From Tomocerus qinae (lineage: Eukaryota > Arthropoda > Collembola > Entomobryomorpha > Tomoceridae), in NCBI GenBank assembly GCA_020055645.1, contig CM034549.1, forward strand, positions 26,185,930 through 26,249,929: 64,000 nt of DNA. Reading direction: 5' to 3'. The notes below the pieces were generated by a model. The model saw nothing but the letters and a program-made list of their open reading frames with translations. It was not told the DNA's origin and made no database searches. Shown piece by piece: positions 1-14,967 of this stretch (its first letter is position 1; the number at the start of each line of letters is the position of its first letter). Made by a program: the position numbers and the translations under genes.

Positions 1-3000
1 TGAGTTCCCTGGAGTCCTGCATTCCCAGTACTATAGTATAAGCATAGTAGGAGTCGCTAGTGCCTATTTCGACACATCGTAATAACTGCATGTTTTATTG
101 AACTGGAAAGTTTGCCATGCCATGAGACATGCATGTCTTGAGGTACATATTTCATTTCTCGCCATACTTACGACGATTACTTTCCTCGTATGCCTACCTA
201 GAGTATTGATTGGGAACGATAGTCAAGGAACGAACTTCACCATGATCAATTGTATATCCATATCATTGTTTATTGCATTATTTGCTGTATTTGTACATAG
301 GACTGGTATGGTGTCGAATTCAGATGTGTAACTTAATTATAGACACTATATACACAAGGAATATAGTTTGAGTAAATATGTACAGTAATGTGAAATATTT
401 AAGCCAAAGGCTAGATGCTCCGTCAACCCGTACGAAATGTGAGCAAACACGGTGTCACATTCACTTTATATCGAATTCCGATATCGATAAACAGCTCTGT
501 CAGACCACAGTCCCTTTCATTCCTTCATTGCAGAGCAAAACTATATACCAATCAATAGCATTTGAAATGTACGTGTCCAATATTCCTCTACATCCTTCCG
601 ACCATTTTCCATGCATATGTTATCATATGCTAAATCGACTACATATCTTCCAGCTATTAATCCCAATTCCATCAACTATGAGTACACCTGCAGCGAAATA
701 TCCCTACAGACTTATGTTCCCATTTGCACGCGTGTGTCAAGTCAAACGTGACTTTACTTACTACTGCTAAACCCAACTCCTATCAATCAATATAATTCAA
801 TAACAATACATTGCCTCAAGCAAATAGGCAAACTAACCAACAAACATTCAATTTATTCCACTCTGAGATACTTTTCATATTTCCAATTTGCATACGTATT
901 ACTCTACAGCAATTTATATATTTAACCTAAAGCATTATTTCGTGTAAGATACACTTACACAAAATATATAATGCATTCATCCACATCTGAACCTGCTCAA
1001 ATTGATTTTAGCATTATATTTACCAACATTTAAAGCGTGAAAGTTTGCAAATTCGAGTCTTATCGGAGTTGAGAAATTTATGTCACTGCCGTCATTATAT
1101 AATTCTCAAGGACTTTCTAGAATACTTACAGCTGTATAATGACAAAATCCTTCAGCCGCACGTGATTCCAAAATGATGGAAAGTTTGTATTAAATACATT
1201 CAGAAGATACACTCTCGTTGTTTAGCATACTCTCTTCCAGAATACATAAGGAAGTGGCTTACTAGTATCTATAATGCTGAGTGACGCATCAAGAAAGCAT
1301 AAACATTTGAAAGCCATGGTCGATGACTACTATTCTGTATAAATAGAAGCCCACCTGGTCGAGGTTTACCTTTAGGATTAACCTGTACACTCCAACACTT
1401 AGTTGGTATGTGTAATAACTTAAGCATTTGTTTGTCTAAGTTTGAAAATATGTAAATTGCTTCCTTTTCCAATAAATACTAGCAGAGTTTTCTCATTTCA
1501 CTAAAAAATGCGTAGGCATCCTGCCTGCAAGAGTGAAATCATTTCTGTACTAAGTAAATAATACTTTGCACTTGGATGAAACGCTTTTATTCATAAACCA
1601 AATATATTGCATACTTAACCAGAAACTTCAAACACAAACTTTGTACATGCTGATGTAAAGTATATTTAATGTTCTCTCCATAAATATTATGCGGAACAGC
1701 ACGAAGCGCATCAAACTCCATTCTTCTCCCAGTGCCAATTCCTCATATTTAGCCATTTTATGTCTATGCTTAAAGATATGAATCAGAAATGAACAAACTC
1801 TTTACTCTTACTGAGTAAACAATGCCAAATGATATTCGGTTAGATGAAATCTTTGCATTAGACTTTTCTTACATCATTCTTACGATTCCCAGTAATGAAC
1901 TGGCAAGTAAATATACATTTAGCTTCAAGATGTCTTTAAAAGCATCAAATATAAATTAGTTACTACACTTTTAGGTATAATTTCAAAAGTGATATACTAA
2001 AATTGTAGTCTTGGCCAGGATTTATTATTTAATTGAATTTAAGTTCGTGGAAGAAACACATTTGAAGTTTTGATACGTACTAGATTGTTTTCAAACCTTC
2101 TAAGTTTCAATTTCTATTGGAACTAAGCTTCCTGCTTACGATTCTACTTATTGAATACAGAGAAGAGTAACAAAGGATTGCAAACAATGAAGTAGTCAAA
2201 GCATGCTTATAGATTTTACATCCTGTGCCACAGAAAATACAGAATCACGATTTTCTTAAACAGGATTTGTGCTGTGTCTTTTAGGTACGGTGTTGGTGCT
2301 CACAGTTATAAAATGGTGGACGCAATGGCAAAACGCCCATTTATGGCCGAAACTATTTCTTTTATTATTTTTATTGAATTGTAAACAGAATACGTCATAA
2401 CTACGAATATAGCCAGCGTCTGCACAAAACTGCCTCCTGCTACTTGCCAGTTTATCACGCAAAACAATAACTATTCATTAGAGTTCGGCACAAGATAGAA
2501 TGCAGCAGTACGGGAAATTGCAATGAAACTTGTTTGATCGTATAAAAATTCCACGGTTCACTGAAGGTTAATGTTATTTATAATTTCACTTAACGAGAAA
2601 CGACAATTATTCATTAGATTTTGCTGTGGCTTGAATACCCTCCACGTAGCCGAGTACAAAGCTCAAAAGTTATTGCTTGTCCAGGCAGATTTACATTCAT
2701 TTTAACTACTTACTAAATTAAGCTATTGTTGATCCAAGCACAAAACATACATGATGAATCAAAACTTGCACCAAATGCAGATTCATCCGGATGCATGTAG
2801 ATATTTTTATGCAATTACTAATGGAAATGGTCCGTGAATAACTTTTAAGCAATGCCAACTATTCCAATCCGTTTTAAACACACTCCACAGAATGCAAGAT
2901 AAAATTTTAAATGCAACCGTCTCCACCAAACGGAGTGTTGGAACATTCCCAAATGGAAGTTTGTCGCATACATCACATTTACAAGTTACATAAATTAATA

Positions 3001-6000
3001 TGTTACGCTAGCTTGCAGTTTGTTTATGAAATCCTGTAACAACATTTGAAGCACCTTTCTATACTTCACGATTTCTTCATTTTGCGCATCTTGAAACGAA
3101 ATTTTCTTGAAAAATTAGCATTCATCCACTTATCTGATGATTACTTCTGTAGTTCCAAAAATTATCCTTTCTGGACTATTAGTACACATTTTTCTTAACG
3201 ATATAATTTTATTTATAATGTTTCAGGTATCTTCGAAATGAAAATTCCGAGTTATAAAAAATGCCAATTCTTAAGATATCCATTATTCTTTACTTCTACA
3301 GATAGATATGGTGATACATATGCCTATTCTATTATTAGTATGTATTCTAAATTCTAATAACTAGCAATTGATTATAAAGATACAGAAGTCTAAAAGTCCC
3401 ATTTCGGTATTATAATATCAATTTCGGTGTAATTCCAGATTTGTAATTTTCGAAACTACATGCGTAATTTAAATTCGGATGTAACTTGAAAATATTCTTA
3501 TTAAGGTATAATAAAAGCGAGGGTTTCTATAACTAGGTAGGAAAAAGTTTCTTTAGTATGTCAGAAAATTTGAAAGCTGGTTTTACCGTTCCAACGTCAC
3601 GTTGAACAAAGAGAAAGTAGTCATAATCAGAACAAAGAAAAGTTGAGAGGAAGAAAATAAATTATTGCAACGTAATGTAAGTTTGTAAGACAGAAATACA
3701 ATGTAGCTAGGAGGTAACAAACAAAGCGTACGATGAGATGATGATACTAAGGATAATGATAAAGGGATGATATATAGTGTATCCATATGCATACTACGTA
3801 ATTGTTTGGTTTAAGAAGGACGGAATAGTAAATAATGAAACGTATACTAGCCGAAATAACGAGTAAAAGTAGTTGGCTGATGAGTTGCCAACATGTCACA
3901 ATTATTATTACACGCATATTGTTAGAGCGAGGTCCTTAGGCGTTTTCATAAAAGGAGCATGAGTTGACTTACATAAATAAGTATAGTCTGTATGCATAGA
4001 AAAGTTAAGTTTTCATTCAACAATAAAGAGTTAAGAGTTAATGCAGAGTCTCATTATTTTCCAAGAAAATTTTGCGCTTTATTGTTATATCACATGAGTC
4101 ATGGTCATAAACACGAAATCTGTTCTGTACATGTACAGTACTAAAATCTCTAATTAGTAACATTTGTTCAGCATTGGCGAATCTGTGTGATTAACACTTA
4201 CTACAGCTAGGGCCACTAAATAAAACAAAGTGTATACTTTTAATATCTGTAATTAAGCTTTGAAAATCAATACAGCAGAAACTAGGACTTTTTTGGTGTA
4301 TTTTCCTTATGGGGAATTGCCAAACGTCTTATGCCGTAATAAACGCTTAGATAATTTAAAAACTCAATTCAAATTTATAATATGTTGAAAATGTTTTTCG
4401 CGTCATTATGACCAAATAAGGTCTTAAGAATTGACGAGCTATAACATTTTCATCGTTCAAGTAGAGAATATAAAATGATATCGTTAATTTATCACCAAGT
4501 AAACTTATACATCATCATAAAAATTTAAACTGTCCATCTCGACATTCTTTGAAAGTTTTATCTCTCGTTCTAAGTTGGAAAACTTGGGATGAGCGAATTA
4601 AAAACACTAGTGTTAGCATTTTATGGCGCTACTATTAGAATAAGGATAAAAGATCTGGAAAAAATGTCGCAGTCATAGACAGTAATATATTAGTGTTTCC
4701 TTATAGAGTAGCACAGATGTATTACAGTAGCTAGACTATAAATTACTATTGTCAACCGTCGGTTTTGCATTTCAGTTGCATTGCAGTACAAGGAATTTAA
4801 TTTAGTGAAGACGAGTCGAAGTGAAGCTATCACGATGCTATTGTATATGGAAGGAAATGAAAACGGGTGAAGTCCCCATGGGTGATGCGAAATGTAAGGT
4901 AGAGAAACGCAGAGGACCAGACTGGAGGGAAATAAATCATTGCAAATTGAGAATGACGCCCACGTGTAATTGCTAACACAATACCATACACCACAACTAA
5001 ATACCAACTCATATACATATAAATGCTATGTATAAATGATCTATGTCTGCTGCAAGGATACTTTCATATTCTATATAGTTCTATAGGGATGATGGCATAA
5101 GAGATTTTGTGTTGAACTCTTTAGAAGAATAATACACAGATGCAATTGTATATCTATCTCTGTCTGTTTGTAATCATAATAAAGCTAAAGATACAACATG
5201 CACAATGAATTATAGTTGTAACCGTAAAAAGTAGAGCTGATTCTGATTCGGCTTGTGCGACGAAAGGCAAGTCAAAATCAAACTAGACTACCATTAGTTT
5301 CAGTCTCTGTGGTATCTAGCATGACATCAGTGCAATGAAGTCACTTCGCTTCACCCACTTTGGGTTTTGGTTTACAAATGATATGACAAAGATCAACTAA
5401 TGCAATGTAAACTGTATATACGCCTGAACATCTCGCACATTTTCTTTATTATCTTTCCTAGTGCAGATAGGTAACAAACGTCATTTTCGTGGTGATTCTG
5501 TGGCTTTGCAAAGTGTGTATGGTACAGAGCATTGCTTAGGGGCTTCGCTTTGTAATGAGATCATCTTTAATGAGATGAAGCGTCTGGGTATTCTTAGAAT
5601 AATTGCAGTATGACTACATTGCGATATTAGTTAGGCATCTCGCAATATACTCATCTCGTTCTGTGAATATGAATACACGTCCAAATATTATTATCTTCTC
5701 TCCCTCTCCTGCTCACACATCGCAGCATTACAAATTAAGTACTGCCTGCATATATATTTGAGCTAAAATGAGTTACATTTATGTACATCATCCTAGAGAT
5801 ATGAGACTATATAGAATTCGATTCCAAATCTACCCTACCCATTTTATATACACTGCAGAATTTCCCTCGAGTCACACTAAGTAATCAGGAATGGGAAACG
5901 CAGATTTTCAATGTAATTTACTGAGAATATGATTGAAGTTTTAACTCAAATTATGCATGAGCCATAAAGATCGTTTATCTCTCCTACAATTACAATTTAT

Positions 6001-7106
6001 TCATTTTAGGGAAATTCCGGTTTGCATTCTACCTCCAAACGTAGTTAACTTAAACGAAAAATGATTGCTGTTATTTTTTGCATATCGCAACTATAATATT
6101 AACTCCCCAATGAATCACACCTCACAATGCTGATTATAACTCTGATCTGAATTTTGTTGCCAAACCACATGAAATTCCATGCGTGAAATCCTAGATGTAG
6201 TATTCTTTAATAGTCTGTATTTCGCCAATGGCAAATTGGTAATCTGAAGATGGTCGGGATGTGAGTGATGTATCTTGACACTAGTAGTGTGTTCCATCTC
6301 TAAAATCAAAGTGTGTCTATGCAATGGGATTTAGGACTGGGGGATGTGAAACTATAAATTCTAGGAATCGCGAAAACTCAAGTCATGTTTTGCGTCTAGT
6401 TTTCCACTGCATATATGTAAATTAGTCAACTTGTACGAAGAACTTTGACTCTAAACAGCACTACATGTCAATGCATCTAACTACTTTAGTACATTAGATA
6501 GAATGCAAGCACTAGTAAATAAATAAACTACGTTTCTCAGAATAATGAACCAGAAAATAGGCGCCTATTCTTTGACGTAGATTGATTAATGCGAAGCAGC
6601 ATAGTCTGCCTTATTTAATCACTTGCATAAACTGACAATCAACTCAGGTGATTTAAATCGCAAGAAATGAGTTCTTGTATTACAAACTAACCAAGGCGAA
6701 TTTGTATCTCCTCCCCGACACGTAGCAATATGAATAACATACGTGATGAATGTTGTTTAATAGAATTGTCGTCATTCGCAAGTGCATTTGTAATCTTATG
6801 GATTCATGTACATTGAATTGGTGTGAGTTGTACGCAGATTTTTATTCTTCCTCTACCTTTCTTACCTTTTCAGATCTACCACTACATCTTGTCATTTTTT
6901 TTGCAACTGTAGTTTTCTGCATTTAGGTAGTTAACTAGCAATTGTAGCGTGCAGACTATCCCCAAAGACTTATAGGTAAATGTTTCACAGTCTCCTGCTA
7001 CTTACTACAGACAGGCTACACACGTATAAGGAGTAACCGCTAAATTAACTTAGCTAGATGCAATACAAAATGCAGACTGTGAAGATAACAAAGTTTAGCT
7101 ACTGAC
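1..7106. other. Non-coding stretch, probably calsyntenin intron 2
   Basis: No exon with a recognisable protein family was found on either strand. The open frames here are short, have no splice context and no family resemblance. The calsyntenin exon at the right edge ends in a GT donor, so most or all of this stretch is probably the intron after that exon, with the cadherin and LNS exons beyond base 1. I looked on the minus strand for the cadherin signature that should come next (a DVNEY-type motif) and did not see it, but short exons without a methionine could have been missed. Confidence 0.5.
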
Positions 7107-10100
7107 CTCGAATGGCGTTTCGCCATGGTGTCGATTGATGATTCGGAAACCACATATCTCCGCTCCGACAGCTCGGATTTTGGGTTTCACTTCAACGACA
7201 AGTTCATCTTCGCGAATCAGACCATGGTAGCCACTATTCAGATCTGCCAAGTCCAGGTGTGGAGCTAAAGCAAACAACAATGCTCAAATTAATTACCAAA
7301 CTTTGTAATGTGGTCGCATTAACTGCCACGCTGCTCTTTACCTCATTAATAATATATCATCTCTTGCAAATTGGGTTTATAAAGCAATCCTTCATTTCTG
7401 TAGCAGCACTATGTACACAATAATATCCTAGACTTGGATTTATTATTAGATTATTCCTAACCCTAAACTCAACCTCTAATTACTTTGCGCATTGGCACGT
7501 ACCATGCAATAAATCAAATGTTATTATTATTCAATAGAACTAAATGGGTACCATTTCAGTAGAAAATGTCGGGCTACCTCCTGTGTAAATTCTCCTTTGT
7601 GCTATGTTTAACAGTTAATTTGCAATTCTAACGAAATGTCTCACCTCATTATTTTATAATGAGTATATCCATTACAGAAAGGTAGACAGTGAAACCGCAA
7701 TCCAATAAGTAATTGTAAACGCTAGATTTTCTCCATTTCATTACGGAAATTTCCATGCATTGTATTCTAATAAGCTGGTGGTACGGCAGGTAGAGATGAG
7801 GATTGGCAACGTTCGTTTTGGCGTGAAGTAACATGCTCCTCTCATTACCTCATTTTTATTTAGCGAAAAATTTTAGCAATAAAGTAGCAGTAATAGGGAG
7901 TCGTAAATTTGCATTTTACATGCCAACAGATACATCTCGCACCACCATCCGTGTGCAGTACTTTGTAATTTCCAATAGACCATAGAGGAAATCCCTAGGT
8001 CAAGTTTTTATGGGCAAATCTAAGTTTTTTGTCCTCATAGTTGCAACCTGTCCTGCCTGTCTACTTTGTTGATCGTAAACTATCTTAACTAACTAGGTAC
8101 TTACTTTTAGACTTAACTCTCATTGTTGTTGTTTTATTGTTAGCTTAATTGATGAGGCATGTTACTGATCTTCATATATTCCCCTGATTTCCTACCAAAC
8201 TGACTATCATTACGTTATGGTTTATACAAACAAATACTAATATCTAAAGCAAGTCAAAATCTTGCTAGAAAAAATTATGTGAACATAAAACTTATAAAGT
8301 TCTTGTAAATAATGCCATATAACAGAAAATCTACACCTAAATGCGCAGTTACAATTTTACGGCCATTCTGTGATACAAATAATATTAGAACCCGAAGCTG
8401 AGACAAGCGTCTTTAACTTGCAATATTTGTTCTAAGTATTAATGGGGCATTTTACGTCTCATAAATCATCAGGAGTACCTAATTATACTACTGCGTAAAT
8501 ATTGTAACTTCTAATAAACGTTACTTGAGCAGTAACATTAAAATATCGTACTTGTATCTCAGCTTAATTTTTAATTCAGTTTATTACTTTTACCATTTTA
8601 AATTATATATAGATCCAGTAAACGGATGTTCTTTAAATGCTATAAGTTAAATAGGCTGACTTTAGTATTGAATTAGAATCGATTGCAATGAAGGTTGGCT
8701 ATTATTTAGTGTAAACAAAACGATGATGAAATTGTAAATAGTTTTCTAGTTTTCTGTTAGTTTTGGTTTCGTAATTTGGGTAAACATTTACATTTCGGGT
8801 TTTAAATGTAAAAGGATGTTTGTGTGATAGTAAATCTGTGAAAACAGGGCCAAAATAATAGTGTTTGGATTTAGTAATGTATATGAAGTGAATAAATAGT
8901 TGTGTAAAGACGGCGGAGGAGCGCAATGCCAGGGAATACCATATCAGTGTCGCTGGTGTGCTCGTATTTCAGTTCATGAATGCTGACGTGACACTTCCAT
9001 GATCAATGATCCAAACTAATTTTGGCACAAAGTCAAAATTCAATTTACTGCATGGTCTTACTCGGAGTCCTCTTAGCCGACAATGTTATTGGGATGACGG
9101 TGCAGTGCTTTGGTGTGATACTGACACTAGACAACTAGACACGACTGTTTGCATCTAATCGTTCTACCATCCCCGAGTAAGTACTATGGTATAACGTCTG
9201 AGATATCTAAACACAAATATAGGTACTATCTTTGTACAATATAAAATTGCACTCATTCATCCTTCTGGGTGTAGCCGTTGGGTCTTTGAAGCAGTAGACA
9301 TTTCTGGGACAATATATCCAGTATCAAAATGTACGTAATATTTTTCCGTCTTGGAATTAGCCTATCCATAGTCCGTGGTTGGCTATTAATAGTTTAGAAA
9401 CGTTATATTAGGTATAATTCTGGATATTACATTGCAAAATTTGTTTGTCTAGGATTTTGTTTATTGTCGGAAAGTTTCTAGATGATTTAAATGATGATGT
9501 TGGGTGTAAAGCTGTCGGGTAAGCTTGAGTTGGCTATTAGTAGTTTGACATGAGTCGCAAACTGACTGGATGTAGATACAAACAGTAGACAAGACAAGTC
9601 GGGCAGAAGAGACATTAGATATTCCTCTATCTCATCCGCTCAAACAAACCAAAGGGCGATGCTTTGGTCTCGTTAGCTCTCGACTGGCATCATAAGCATC
9701 ACTTCCCTCCAAAGTATTAGCACTAACTGCTTTTCTCGTTGACAAATGGTAAAAATTTATCAAGAATGCAGAATGGTGAGCGAAACAGGGAAACACGGGT
9801 ATTGTCGTCATCATAGACGATCAGCTTTGACTTGACTTGACTTGTCGTGACTAACTTGACTTTGAGTTAAATGGAAAGCGTTACGTTTTGTCAAGAAAGA
9901 AACTAGAACGACGACCTCCCATGCAAAGTCGCGATACTTTCACAGCAACTTCTCTTTAATTCGGGTTTTAACACCCAGGCACGTATTAAACCAGAAAATT
10001 TGACATATTTTCTAATACAAAAGCAAATTCTCTATAATTATTTGGCCAGACTCTCTCATTTCATCCGACTTGGCACAATGGGACGGAATTAAAGAGCCAC

Positions 10101-10983
10101 CCCTTCATTTTCATCTACCTAATTATACCATCCTTTAGTTACCTACTTAGTTGACACATTTGTAACTCTACATTTGACAATAAATGCTGTATTTAATTTA
10201 TAACTACTGTAATCTTCAGACTCTCACACTCTTGTCATTACTATCATCAATTCACACGTAAACACGTATTTTTCCACAATGTTTACATTTTATGTTGCAT
10301 CATTCATTCCCAAGAAATTATTTACTTTTCAGACGAACATAGTTCACCATTATCAAAGGCCAACCAGGTTATCTAATACTCCCTGCTTAGCTATACCATT
10401 CATATTTCAATGCATGTTTATATTTACGGCATTTTTTATTGTAGCATAAAGTGCAAAACAACAAATATCTGTTATCCTTTATATCCAATTGTAAACCAAC
10501 TTATTTCAGTTGTACATTGATATAAACGCTACATTAACCTACTGCTAATGCTGCCAATAAAAATCACAATCAAAGCAAAACAAACATTACTCAAGATATT
10601 GTTAGAAAATCGGAAAAAATTAATAGCACATCGTTTCTAACCGTCTACGTTAAATACACAACTAAAAGTAGGGTGATGATAATAATGCAAAAAAAGTGAA
10701 ATCAAGGAGATTTTACTCAAATTCAAAACTTTAGTTAATAAGCTTAACTTCACTTTCCACTTAATATTTCGGCGGAACAAAAAACAATACTGAACATACT
10801 ATCGATTTAGGTGAATATTGTTCTTCTAATTTAAATTGGAATAATGTTTCTATAATTTTTTGTGTGCGATTTTCTGTAGCTAGCTTATAAATCTAAAAAC
10901 TAATAAAAAATGTAAATACCTCTTTCAGAAGAGCTCCAGGCCCCCGCAATGAGAGCAAGGAATAAAACCCACCGAAACACCAT
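7107..10983 (-). CDS. Cals: Calsyntenin, 5' part (first two coding exons)
   Basis: Calsyntenins are type I neuronal membrane proteins with two cadherin repeats, an LNS domain and a kinesin-binding tail. They act in vesicle transport and at synapses. Coding exon 1 is 10,983-10,920: MVFRWVLFLALIAGAWSSSE is a signal peptide, with donor G|GTATTT. Coding exon 2 is 7,264-7,107 (acceptor CTTTAG, donor GAG|GTCAGT). Joined in phase 1 it gives about 53 residues containing YHGLIREDE, VEVKPKIRA and EICGFRI followed by a PFE motif, which matches the calsyntenin N-terminus before the first cadherin repeat (WIETTYHG..., GEICGFKI in vertebrates). The 3.65 kb intron between the exons is long for this window. 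The gene is partial because the remaining exons lie to the left of the window. The identification rests on one short conserved exon plus a compatible signal exon, so the pairing of the two exons is inference. Confidence 0.78.
7265..10919 (-). other. Calsyntenin intron 1
   Basis: This 3.65 kb intron is bounded by GT (10,919-10,918) and AG (7,266-7,265) on the minus strand. I see no further exon, RNA gene or repeat element in it. The open frames present are short and of random composition. Two TTGACTTGACTTG-like short tandem stretches lie near 9,831-9,860. Confidence 0.6.
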
Positions 10984-13900
10984 CACAATGGCACAATAGC
11001 ACAAACGTCCTTCCTCTCCTTGAAATGGGTAATTAGTATTTTTTTTATCAAAAACTGATAAACTCCACAAAGAAGTTAGAAACGAACAATGAAGCTTATC
11101 TTTTGCCAATCGGCTTTGTAATTTGGGTGTTTACAAGATTATGTGACTGTTAGCAAATAGTAATCAATCAAATGAAAACACAATTAAATTCATTAAACTT
11201 CCGCTAATTGCAGGTGAATGTAGCACAGAGAAGATCCAATTAGTGTTTGTCTCGACACTAAAACTGTGTATAGTAAAAGATGTTTTTTATACGACGAAAT
11301 CCGTAATTGGAACAGACTAGAAAATATGTTGATGTTTGGTAGAGTTTATTTGAGTTGTAGTGTGTTTGATTTGTATTTCGAATTTCGATGATTACGTAGA
11401 GCTCATTATCAATTAAAATGATAGCGCTCGATGCGATGGAATAATTGATAATTCCAATCGCCAATGCAATCAATAAAAAATCTCACCCCAGGAAAATAAG
11501 ATAGTTTGTAAAGGAGGTGTATATTGTGCAGCCGTAGCCCACAAAACAAACTGGATGTCCTTTTCTTTTTCTGCCAATAAAGCAACTTTAACTTCTAAGG
11601 AAGATTCTTTGTTACCTTGTATTTGGTGGTGTGGTGGAACACAACTGACGGTATAAAGAACACAATTAACTGCGTGTCTTGTTATACTGTCTGTAGTGTG
11701 TGTAGCCGTATCATGTGCTGCTGAGCACTGAGTTGATTATAAGTGTTTGTTGTGTACTGCGACCAAGTGTACAGTGTACGGAATCTGTTATGTTATGATT
11801 ATATGGGAAAGAAGTAATGTAAGCGAAGGTAATGCAATTGCAATGCAATGCTGATTGAGTGAGAGGACTGAATCAGTTGACTTGCTTGATATCGACTCTA
11901 CGATACGACTTCCACTTTGGCTATGTCTTTGAAATCTTCGCAAAGGCTGACTACTATGACTTGAATCCATGCAGAGCGATGCAGACAGAAAGGGTTTATA
12001 TTTTCCTTTACTTTGCTGGATGCATTTCGACCGTGCTGTAAAGCCTTACCCAGCCAAGAACGCAAGTTTCCTAGGAGGAAGCCCAAGTCTGTGGCATGCG
12101 CGTCATTCTACTTACATTTACTAGACTACTCTTATGTAACCATATCCTTATAATATCCTGCTACAGCTACGGCTACTTTACTCATGTCAAAACACTACCG
12201 AAATATATCAAAGACTCTTCTACATCCGATAATGCATACGACCAACTGCCACTGCCTCCTCATTATTTCTACTGCTACTCTTCCCTTCCTCCGATCCTAT
12301 TTTTTACAACTCTTGCCATGCATACAATCTAAATAATTATATTTATTATCTAAAATTAGCAATAATAATAATATGCAATTCATAGCTTGCATATTATAAG
12401 TTGCTGTCATTTACGATATTTCCTTTCATTGGGAAATATTTAACACCAATGATTCAATGTAGATGCATATATGGAATCCCAATCTCCTTGCATTATGTAA
12501 ATGATAGATAGATAAGGCTAATTTGGTTTCAATTATAGAAGTTATAAACTAGACTGTGATACAATTAGTTATAGTCAAGCCTGTTAATATATTAGTACTT
12601 AATTAGTTTCTTTGATATAATCTGGATATTTTTCATATGCTAATGATACAAGACTTTCTGATTATTAGGCTACCGTAATACGGAACCTTTCAATGATAAC
12701 GATAACTATCCCTTTCAGTTCTGGGAAACACAACGAGTGGTTCAAAACAAATGTATAAACCTAAACTGGCGCATTATCGTCAAAACTTTATCCTAAGATT
12801 AAATCATTGTATGCATTGGTTGTGGATACGGCAAATAACTTATATAGCATAATAAACGGTTTAGTTGTATCAATGTATCTTTACTTTCATTCGGATGTGT
12901 ATCGCTAACAAAATATCAAATAATTCCTGGAATTGTTATTAATTAGTAATCCTTAGTAGTCGCCTTTGAGTCTCCCATTAGCTATCATAAACTCCGAAGC
13001 AAAACAACTTAGTTATGAATAAAACCCGTTATTGTTTATTGAAATCCATATGTTATGTAAAGGGTTATATTATGAACTTTATTGCGCTATATATATATTA
13101 TTTGTTTCAAAGGTTTATGTTACTAATTGCCAATTGGTAAGCTGAAACTCCACAGTACAAGTACAGTTGAAGTTTGATGTATCCTTACATTCAATGTATA
13201 CATAAACATAGCTCTTTAGAAATTGCAGACGAAATTTAATATGTAGGGCTTCATTCATTACTTATTATAACATGCTGCATGTAACTATTGTAGTAATAAG
13301 CGAAATGCGTCATCGTCTACGACAGAAGCGTGCCTTTTATTGTCAAACAATCAAAAATACGTTTGTTATATCACAAAAGATTCACGTTATTAATGTTCCC
13401 AGACAAAGGATCAAACTCACCACAAGCAAATTGGATATTGCTATTTGTATGCGTATGATAATTTGGTAATATATATTTATAGTCACTGTCTCCTTTTGGA
13501 TTTATCAACTCCTTTTTAGTTATTAGTAGACATTTTTTTAAGTCGCAAAGATCTGCAACAATGTTGAGATGGGAGCAATGACTTTAGTACTATATCTGTG
13601 GTTATTTTTGATTACGGTGAATAGCAGATTAGGATATTTGAGTTTGTATTACCCGTTAGTATTTGTTTAGACTTATTTATTATCGGTCAGGCAAGTTACA
13701 TACAGAATTTTGACAATTGTGCCCTGCGCTCCTTTTTGCATAAGAAAAGTAAGCGTTTACATTCATAAACAAATAAATATGTATATAGACTACAATATAT
13801 TTGCTCCAGAAACAATACATACACACAAGTATGAATCATTGAATGAGTAAACCAGAAAATAAGCAACCCTGTTAAATATTGTCTAACTATTCAACTTACT

Positions 13901-14967
13901 GAATGTGTTTGAGAAGACGCTGGTTGCGACCTCTTTTGTATATGCATAGATCGCAATTTTTGCCTATGTAAAGTCAATTGCTATTCGCAAAGCAAAAGTG
14001 AAGGATTCAAGCTATGCAAGCATCGATATAATCGGGTATGAAATAGCAAATTTTAAGATTCCCATTCTTTTATCACCGTTTTATCTACAATGCTATGCTA
14101 CTTAAACTTGTTCGGTGCAAAGTGCAAAAAGACATATTGCTGAAAATTTTAAATGGTTCTCATACTGAATTTTATCTTGTACATGTCCACTTCATGAAAC
14201 ACAGGAATGAACTCACATTGCATGTACAAATGCAATGCAAATATGCTAAGCCCTATCTACAGATATTATAAAGGATAGCTTTACAGAGGAGTTATGTATC
14301 GCATACTTGTATTATTCTACCGATGATATATGTATTGTAGTAATTTTACATGAGCGTATTAACTATAGTAGGGCATCGTTATTCAAGATTAGTACATAAG
14401 ACTTTTTTCTTTAATACTACCATAAGGAACTTTCACCAGCGTTTGTCGTTTCAGTACTTGTGAGATTAGTATGGCTTTATTCAGTACTAAAAAATTCCAC
14501 AATGTTTATTTTTTGGCTTAAACTTCACTGTGCGTAACAACTTCAATGAGTTTCCCGAAAGAAAATCATAGAAACACTGCTCATCGACCAAATCCATTCT
14601 GCATTCCACTATATTATAAAATTGATAATGAAATACAGATACACATCAATTTTGGCTGCACAGTTAACTCATAACCTTTTTAATGTAGAATTATTAGCAG
14701 AATAGTGTGAATAGCATGATTCACAGAACGGCATACTAGTTTGCTGCATGTTAGGATCTGCATTTATGACTAATAGTTTTTAGAAATAGAAAAGTTGCGG
14801 TTTTTGTACTAATGAGAAAAAATAATGCTGTCTTGCTTGTGATACCAATATCCTATGATATATATATATGTTTAACACATCTGTATGAGACAATCTAGAA
14901 TATTCTCATTATAATCAATTTATATCATCATTTAACACTATTACAACGTAATACTTATGATTTATTA
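10984..14967. other. Intergenic: calsyntenin upstream region and NUDCD3 downstream region
   Basis: No coding region is supported. The calsyntenin promoter and any 5' UTR exon should be in the part nearest 11 kb, but no TATA box or initiator could be assigned. NUDCD3, on the same strand, ends at the right edge. Open frames such as the one at 12,096-12,332 have no splice context or family match. Confidence 0.5.
14961..14966 (-). promoter_or_regulatory. Candidate poly(A) signal of NUDCD3
   Basis: AATAAA on the minus strand begins two bases after the NUDCD3 stop codon at 14,968. If used, the 3' UTR would be very short. No other canonical signal was weighed against it. Confidence 0.35.

Noticed and set aside
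378..770. Open frame of 130 codons on the plus strand
   Set aside because: No splice or promoter context, no family resemblance, and low-quality composition typical of chance frames in this AT-rich DNA.
1335..1345. TATAAATAG box
   Set aside because: A good TATA-like match, but no gene start follows on that strand. It is taken as chance.
4690..5007. Open frame of 105 codons on the minus strand, possible calsyntenin exon
   Set aside because: It has no cadherin-like motif and no acceptor or donor in the right phase.
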